Positions 59,075 through 64,000 of a DNA stretch of 64,000 nucleotides are shown piece by piece. The notes beneath the pieces are model-generated. The model was given only the letters and a program-made list of their open reading frames with translations. It had not been told where the DNA came from and made no database searches. Location of the stretch: positions 1-64,000 of the forward strand of contig CAZKRM010000017.1 in assembly GCA_964555285.1 (NCBI GenBank). The letters are read 5' to 3'. Within the stretch, counting starts at the first letter, position 1, and each line of letters begins with the position of its first letter. Source of the DNA: JBBIQV01 sp964555285 (GTDB taxonomy: Bacteria; Nitrospirota; Nitrospiria; Nitrospirales; Nitrospiraceae). The position numbers and the translations under genes are program-made.

Positions 59075-60754
59075 GTGCCCGGACGAAGACAGAGCGTAAG
59101 GTCTGTGAGGAGTACGGTCTGGACTCAGTTGTCCCAGCTTGCGCTCATTATCGGGGTTGAAAAAGGCGTCCTCGCCATCACTGTCTCCTATGCGGTCGCG
59201 ATCGGCCTCTTCTCGCTGATTGTCCCCTTGACCGTCCAGGAACTGACGAACACGTTTGCCTTTTCGATCCAGCCGATCATGATCGTCACGCTCGCCCTGA
59301 TCATGTTGGTGGGACTCCTGTTCATTGGATTTTTCCGTGTACTCCAAACGAGTGCCACGGAAACGCTCTTTCAACGGTTGTACGTGCGCATCGCCGTCGC
59401 GATGACGCAGCACCTTCCTCGAATCCAGGAAGAAGCCTTTGCGCCCGATCACGCGAATTCCTTTGCCGAGGCTGAACTCCTGCCGCGCGCGGTGGTGGTG
59501 GTGCTCGTGGACGTGATCAACGTCGTGGTCTCCGGTACGACCGGCATGATCATCCTCGTCATCTACCACCCGTATTTTCTTGTCTACAATACCTTTCTCC
59601 TCGGAGGCTTTGCCCTCGTTCTGACTGCGTCCGGGCAGGGAGGAGTGCGCGCCACCGAAACCGTGTCGCACATCAATTATGACCTCATGGCGTGGATGCA
59701 GGACCTGGCACAGAATCGACTGCATTTTAAGGCCAGCCACAGCGCTCCGCTCCTGATGAGGAAAACGGATCGCCTGCTCGATACCTATCTGGCAGCTCGT
59801 CGGGCCCGTTCCAGCATCCTGACCTGGCGCCAGTACCGGAGCACGGTCATCTGGGAAGCTGTCTGCCACAGCGGGATGATCGGGCTCGGCGGGTGGTTGC
59901 TGTCGAGCGGCCAGATCACGCTGGGGCAGTTTGTGGCGGCTGAGGTCATCGTCGGCACGTTACTCCTGAACCTCGATACCGTCACGCGCCGCATCTACGC
60001 CGTGACCTACGTCATGACCTCTTTGGATAAGTTGACTCAAATCTTCTCTCTTCCCAAAGACGAAGTCTACGGTGAGGCCTCAACGGCTCGCCTGCCTGAG
60101 CCGGCCGGCCATGGTGTCCATCTCACCTGTAAGGAGGTGGCGTTCGCCTATCCCAACTCGCCGGCCGTCTTCGAACGTCTCAGCCTGGAGGTGGCGCCGG
60201 GGGAGAAGGTGGCGATCCTGTCTCAGACGAGCACCGGCAAATCGACGTTGGCTTTGGTGCTCGCTGGTCTGTATCGACCGACTGCAGGGGTCGTCCGCTA
60301 TAACGATGTGGACCTCCGCGATGTGACCATGGAGTATGTCAACGCCTCCCGCGGACTGATTCTGGACTCGCATCTCTCGCTGTTTGGAGGCACATTGGAA
60401 GAAAACATCTCGCTCGGACGGTCGTCGATCCGCTACGAGGATCTCCGGTGGGCGCTCAGGTTCGCGGAGCTGGAAGATGAGATCGACAGCATGCCCCTCG
60501 GTTTGGAAACGCCGGTCACGGCCGGGGGGAAGATGTTTACCAAGAGTCAGATCCTGCGCATCCTGGTGGCACGCGCGATCGTGACGCGTCCTCCGCTGCT
60601 CATTTTCGACGGGACCTTGCACAATATGGAGCCGAGCTTGAGACTCATACTGCTGCGGAGACTGTGCTCAAAGGAAGAACCGTGGGCCGCCGTCTTTGTT
60701 TCGAACGACCCGGCGATCGGAGAGATGGTCGAGCGACGCGTGGTCGTGGCGTGA
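59075..60754 (+). CDS. ABC-transporter-like fusion protein with degenerate ATPase motifs
   Basis: The GTG start at 59075 is preceded by GGAGG; 559 residues. The N-terminal half has about five to six hydrophobic segments, as in type-1 exporters. The C-terminal half folds like an ABC ATPase (FAYPNSPAVFERLSLEVAPG), but its motifs deviate. Walker A is ILSQTSTGKST (Ser for two Gly), the signature is MFTKSQILRILVAR (not LSGGQ), Walker B is PLLIFDGTLHNME (Gly for the catalytic Glu) and the H-loop is FVSND (Asn for His). It may bind but not hydrolyse ATP. It precedes a two-component system. Confidence 0.75.
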   Translation: MPGRRQSVRSVRSTVWTQLSQLALIIGVEKGVLAITVSYAVAIGLFSLIVPLTVQELTNTFAFSIQPIMIVTLALIMLVGLLFIGFFRVLQTSATETLFQRLYVRIAVAMTQHLPRIQEEAFAPDHANSFAEAELLPRAVVVVLVDVINVVVSGTTGMIILVIYHPYFLVYNTFLLGGFALVLTASGQGGVRATETVSHINYDLMAWMQDLAQNRLHFKASHSAPLLMRKTDRLLDTYLAARRARSSILTWRQYRSTVIWEAVCHSGMIGLGGWLLSSGQITLGQFVAAEVIVGTLLLNLDTVTRRIYAVTYVMTSLDKLTQIFSLPKDEVYGEASTARLPEPAGHGVHLTCKEVAFAYPNSPAVFERLSLEVAPGEKVAILSQTSTGKSTLALVLAGLYRPTAGVVRYNDVDLRDVTMEYVNASRGLILDSHLSLFGGTLEENISLGRSSIRYEDLRWALRFAELEDEIDSMPLGLETPVTAGGKMFTKSQILRILVARAIVTRPPLLIFDGTLHNMEPSLRLILLRRLCSKEEPWAAVFVSNDPAIGEMVERRVVVA

Positions 60755-60861
60755 CTATAGACAATGCGTCGGTTCCAGGAACAGAATAGGAACGTGTACA
60801 GCCTCAGACGACCGTGCCGGCATAATTATTCCCACTCTTGACCGCTCGGTGGTGTGCCAGG

Positions 60862-62256
60862 ATGTTCCGACCTGCCCCAGGATCGACCCTGTTCCGAAAG
60901 GTTCCCTTCCGGCCGATCATGTCCGTGTTGCTCATCGTGGCGCTCGTCGCCACCGCGATCCTTCTCTTTACCCTGGAACACGAGAGACTCCTTCTGCGCG
61001 GATTCGCAGACGGCAACACCGTTCCCACAGAGCTGTTCTCGGCGCTCTGGCAGTCGCGTCGCGATCTGATCGCCGTCACGGTCTTGCTCTTCTTAGTCAG
61101 CGCGATTGGAATCGCCGCTGTGATCACGTTTCTGCACTCTCACAGCACGCGTCGTACGCTCGAGGAAGTCAAAGGGCTCGCGCGCACCATTCTTCAGAGT
61201 ATTCCAACCGGAGTGTTGACCATCAACCGCGACGGCATCATCACCGCCGTCAATCCGACTGCCGAGGCCGTGCTCAAGCATTCCTCGACCGACTTGCTGG
61301 GCAACGATTATCAATCGGTATTCTCGGAGGGCGAGACGATCCGACACGTGCTGGACGAAGCCCTGCGAAGCCATCGGCATGTCAGCCAACAGGACATGCC
61401 GTACGAGGGCAGCGATCAAATGGCGCGCATGATTCGCGTGAGCAGCGCGGAGCTGGCCGGAGATGACGGGCGGCTTGCCGGCGTGATCCTGCAGGCTCAA
61501 GACGTGACGGAATGGCTCGCCTTGGAACAACGCGTCCGCGTAGCCGACAAGCTTGCGGCACTCCACACCTTGTCCGCCGGCGTGGCGCACGAACTCCGCA
61601 ATCCGCTCGGCGCCATGGATCTGAACCTGCACTTGTTGGAAGAGGAGCTGAAGGAGAAGGGGGCGCCGGCCCCGCACACCGCGCATTACCTGCATGTGCT
61701 GAATGCGGAATGTCGGCGTCTGTCCATGATCCTGGACAACTTTATGAAGTTCGCCCGTCCCGGAGCCGTCAGCCTTCATGAGGTGGACATCGACCACCTC
61801 ATGACCCATATCATGTCGCTCATGCAATTCGAGGCGGAGGAGCGCAAGATTCGGATGGAGAAGATCGTGGAGGAAGGGCTGCCGCCCCTGTTGGGCGATG
61901 ACACCCAAATCGGCCAGGTCTTGGTAAACATCGTGGTGAATGCCTTCCATGCGATGCCGGACGGCGGCGTCTGTCGGATTGCTGCGACCCAGCGAAAGAC
62001 CGACGGGAAACCGTGGGTGGAGATGACCGTGAGGGATACCGGGGTCGGGATCGAGAAAGAGCGCTTGTCCCGTCTGTTCGAGCCCTTCTACACAACGAAA
62101 GAAACGGGCAGCGGGCTCGGTCTGGCGATCGCCTATCGGATTATGCAGGATCACGGCGGGACGATCCAAGTCTCAAGCGCACCGGGCCACGGCACCACCG
62201 TCGTCATGTCGTTTCCGGCTGCGGTTGGACGGCTTCATTCGGTCGTGGTGGCATGA
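60862..62256 (+). CDS. Sensor histidine kinase, NtrB-like
   Basis: The start is ATG 60862 (464 residues); a TTG eight codons upstream is less likely. Two membrane helices (about 22-40 and 72-95) are followed by a PAS domain (about 108-220). The H-box is LSAGVAHELRNPLGAMDLNL (phospho-His). The ATPase has VLVNIVVNAFHAMPDGG (N-box), DTGVGIEKERLSRLFEPFYT and GSGLGLAIAYRI. The periplasmic loop is short (about 30 residues). It phosphorylates the regulator encoded next (ATGA overlap). The signal is unknown. Confidence 0.92.
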   Translation: MFRPAPGSTLFRKVPFRPIMSVLLIVALVATAILLFTLEHERLLLRGFADGNTVPTELFSALWQSRRDLIAVTVLLFLVSAIGIAAVITFLHSHSTRRTLEEVKGLARTILQSIPTGVLTINRDGIITAVNPTAEAVLKHSSTDLLGNDYQSVFSEGETIRHVLDEALRSHRHVSQQDMPYEGSDQMARMIRVSSAELAGDDGRLAGVILQAQDVTEWLALEQRVRVADKLAALHTLSAGVAHELRNPLGAMDLNLHLLEEELKEKGAPAPHTAHYLHVLNAECRRLSMILDNFMKFARPGAVSLHEVDIDHLMTHIMSLMQFEAEERKIRMEKIVEEGLPPLLGDDTQIGQVLVNIVVNAFHAMPDGGVCRIAATQRKTDGKPWVEMTVRDTGVGIEKERLSRLFEPFYTTKETGSGLGLAIAYRIMQDHGGTIQVSSAPGHGTTVVMSFPAAVGRLHSVVVA

Positions 62257-63614
62257 TGAACTCTGTCGCCGACATTCTCGTCGTGGATGACGAAGTCAAT
62301 ATCCGCGGGGCTCTCGTGACCATGCTCGAGAAAAAGGGCCACCATGTGTATGGGACGGCCGGCGGAGAAGACGCGCTGGCCCGGCTTGAAGCAGGCAGGA
62401 TCGATCTGGTGATCACCGACCTCAAGATGCCGGGGATCGGCGGCATGGAACTCCTGCGCCGTTTGAAAAATAAGTGGCCCGACACGGAAGTCGTGGTCAT
62501 GACCGCGTACGGCTCGATCGATACGGCGGTGGAAGCGATGCGCCTGGGGGCCTACGACTACCTGACGAAGCCGATCGATCGCGAGCGATTTCCCGTTGTC
62601 GTCGAGAAAGCGCTTGAACGACACTTCCTGGCGACGGAGAACCGGCAGCTCCGCGACCGGCTCGAAACGCGCACGCGATTCGAGCAGATGGTCGGCGAGA
62701 GCGAACCCATGCAGTGCGTGTACAACCTGGTGGAGATGGTGGCTGGGAGCGACGTCACCGTATTACTGACGGGAGAAAGCGGGACCGGCAAGGAACTCGT
62801 GGCGCGGGCGATCCATCACAAGAGCCCTCGCGCGAACGGTCCATTCGTGACGTTGAACTGCGGAGCCCTGCCGGAGAATCTCTTTGAAAGCGAGTTGTTC
62901 GGCTACGAAAGAGGGGCCTTCACGGGTGCGATGTCCACCAAGGTAGGACGGTTTGAGCTCGCCGACGGAGGAACGATGCTGTTGGATGAGGTCGGCGAGC
63001 TGTCCTTAAAATCCCAGGTGGATTTCTTGCGCGTGCTGGAGACGAAGGAATTCCGCCGCTTGGGCGGGACGAAGGAGATCAAAGTCGACACGCGCATCGT
63101 CGCCGCGACGAACCGCAATCTGGAGGAGGCCGTCAAGCAAGGCGACTTTCGTGAAGACCTCTATTACCGGCTGAACGTGGTTCCCATCCATCTCCCGCCG
63201 CTCCGCGAGCGGGGCGACGACGTTCCGCTGCTGGTAGAGAGGTTCCTCCGCGAGTTTGCATCGCTCCATCGCTCCGATCGGAAGGACGTGTCGCGCGAAG
63301 CCATGCGACTTCTTCGACTCTACGCCTGGCCCGGGAACATCCGCCAGCTCCGCAACCTGATGGAGCGGCTCGTCGTGACGGTGCGGGACAACATCGTTCA
63401 GCCGGAACACTTGCCGGAGGAGATCCAGGCCAGCAAAGAGGACGCCCGCACCATGCTCGTCACGCTGGGGACTTCCCTCGACGAGATCGAGCAGGACGTG
63501 ATCCGGCGCACGTTGGCGGAGGTCACCAACCACCGAGAAAAAGCCGCCAAACTGTTAGGCATCAGCCTGCGGGCACTTCAATATAAGATTAAAGAGTACG
63601 GCATCCGGGACTGA
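62253..63614 (+). CDS. Sigma54-dependent response regulator, NtrC family
   Basis: ATG 62253 overlaps the kinase stop (453 residues). The receiver domain has ILVVDDEVNIRGALVTMLEK and the phospho-Asp in VITDLKMPGIGGMELL. The AAA+ domain has LTGESGTGKELVARAI, the sigma54 contact GYERGAFTGAMS and GGTMLLDEVGELSLKSQ. The C-terminal Fis-type HTH is HREKAAKLLGISLRALQYKI. It activates sigma54 promoters after phosphorylation. Targets are unknown; a candidate site lies at 63875. Confidence 0.95.
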   Translation: MMNSVADILVVDDEVNIRGALVTMLEKKGHHVYGTAGGEDALARLEAGRIDLVITDLKMPGIGGMELLRRLKNKWPDTEVVVMTAYGSIDTAVEAMRLGAYDYLTKPIDRERFPVVVEKALERHFLATENRQLRDRLETRTRFEQMVGESEPMQCVYNLVEMVAGSDVTVLLTGESGTGKELVARAIHHKSPRANGPFVTLNCGALPENLFESELFGYERGAFTGAMSTKVGRFELADGGTMLLDEVGELSLKSQVDFLRVLETKEFRRLGGTKEIKVDTRIVAATNRNLEEAVKQGDFREDLYYRLNVVPIHLPPLRERGDDVPLLVERFLREFASLHRSDRKDVSREAMRLLRLYAWPGNIRQLRNLMERLVVTVRDNIVQPEHLPEEIQASKEDARTMLVTLGTSLDEIEQDVIRRTLAEVTNHREKAAKLLGISLRALQYKIKEYGIRD

Positions 63615-64000
63615 GCCAAGAACATCGTTCCTCCACAACACTCGCACATTTTGCATACGACACAACCGCTGATGTTTTCCTCAGGACCCCGCAATCCACT
63701 GCTGGATTCCTTCACGAAATGCAGTGCGCGGATGTGTATCGGTCGTTAACACCTGCAAAACTTGCAGAACTCCCCTCGCACCCCTTCCTCGAAACGTTCT
63801 GTCGCGACGAGACGGAGAAGATAACTGCGCGATTTGTATCAGGCGCACGACGCCGGGGAAGACACTCCAGTTTGTGGCACTCTCCGTGCACTACCCCCAA
63901 TCTCCTTGCCCACACGATTTCCGGAAGAGCCGTGAAACACGCCCTCGTACGATCCGATCGCTTCGAGCACGACACGAGAGCAGACACAGCACGATGGCCG
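63615..64000. other. Right-hand end, no complete gene
   Basis: No frame on either strand resembles a protein. The stretch may be the regulatory region of a gene to the right, and it contains a sigma54-type promoter candidate at 63875-63890. Confidence 0.35.
63875..63890 (+). promoter_or_regulatory. Candidate sigma54 promoter
   Basis: TGGCACTCTCCGTGCA: the GG (63876-63877) and GC (63888-63889) dinucleotides are separated by exactly 10 bp, as in the -24/-12 consensus TGGCAC-N5-TTGCA, with one mismatch (G for T). It lies 260 bp after the NtrC-type gene and points right, out of the window. Confidence 0.4.

Noticed and set aside
63640..63660. Second sigma54-like site (CTCGCACATTTTGCAT)
   Set aside because: The spacing between the GC-type elements is too short for -24/-12 recognition.

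Overview
The window looks like a chromosomal segment of a Gram-negative Nitrospirota bacterium, most likely Nitrospira. This rests on gene content and order and on the moderately high GC; it is an inference, because no rRNA or other taxonomic marker is present.

Layout. (1) 1-5,050: a decayed accessory patch with an IS transposase start, a truncated O-antigen ABC ATPase (wzt) joined to a transposase tail, and several toxin-antitoxin-like modules (DUF433/DUF5615, DUF5647 pair, two MNT/HEPN pairs) interleaved with extra copies of the wzm 3' end. (2) 5,129-25,841 (minus strand): O-antigen and LPS outer-core synthesis, with the Wzm permease, an O-antigen ligase, an L-2-hydroxyglutarate oxidase, RmlD/RmlB/RmlA, a methyltransferase and about ten glycosyltransferases. 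Several GT remnants, a Uma2 gene and two further TA-like modules are inserted. (3) 24,801-40,677 (minus strand): a compact lipid A/Kdo/heptose and outer-membrane assembly operon. In transcription order it reads bamA, two ompH/skp genes, fabZ, lpxA, lpxI, a Gfo/Idh oxidoreductase, lpxB, msbA, a DUF374 acyltransferase, waaA, lpxK, a waaF-gmhB fusion and a waaC-like gene. A near-consensus sigma70 promoter lies just upstream of bamA. (4) 41,007-47,536 (plus strand): galU, lon, thiL, a DUF2062 gene and an HD-domain hydrolase. (5) 47,545-55,342: an island of small paired genes (nucleotidyltransferase pairs, three DUF433/DUF5615 copies, an uncharacterised pair), a broken Uma2 gene and a REP-associated (RAYT) transposase inside a perfect 24-bp inverted repeat. 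(6) 55,507-58,056: a secreted SBBP-repeat protein, followed by about 1 kb with little recognisable content. (7) 59,075-63,614 (plus strand): an ABC-type protein with degenerate ATPase motifs and an NtrB/NtrC-like sigma54 two-component system.

How the genes fit together: regions 2-4 supply activated sugars (GalU, RmlA/B/D), lipid A (FabZ, LpxA, LpxI, LpxB, LpxK), Kdo and heptose transfer (WaaA, WaaC-like, WaaF/GmhB), flipping (MsbA), outer-core GTs, O-antigen export (Wzm), ligation, and outer-membrane insertion machinery (BamA, Skp). LpxC, LpxD, RmlC and an intact Wzt are not in the window.

Three patterns stand out. Gene junctions across the LPS region carry degenerate tandem arrays with a strict 7-bp period (one has 8 bp). 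Their 'word' differs from site to site, they are often arranged as self-complementary arms, and in places they are translated into protein termini or a fusion linker. Second, TA-like modules sit between duplicated ends of host genes (wzm three times, the HD gene twice, a GT4 start twice). Third, many accessory genes are broken by a single stop or frameshift. All statements come from reading the sequence; no database search was run.
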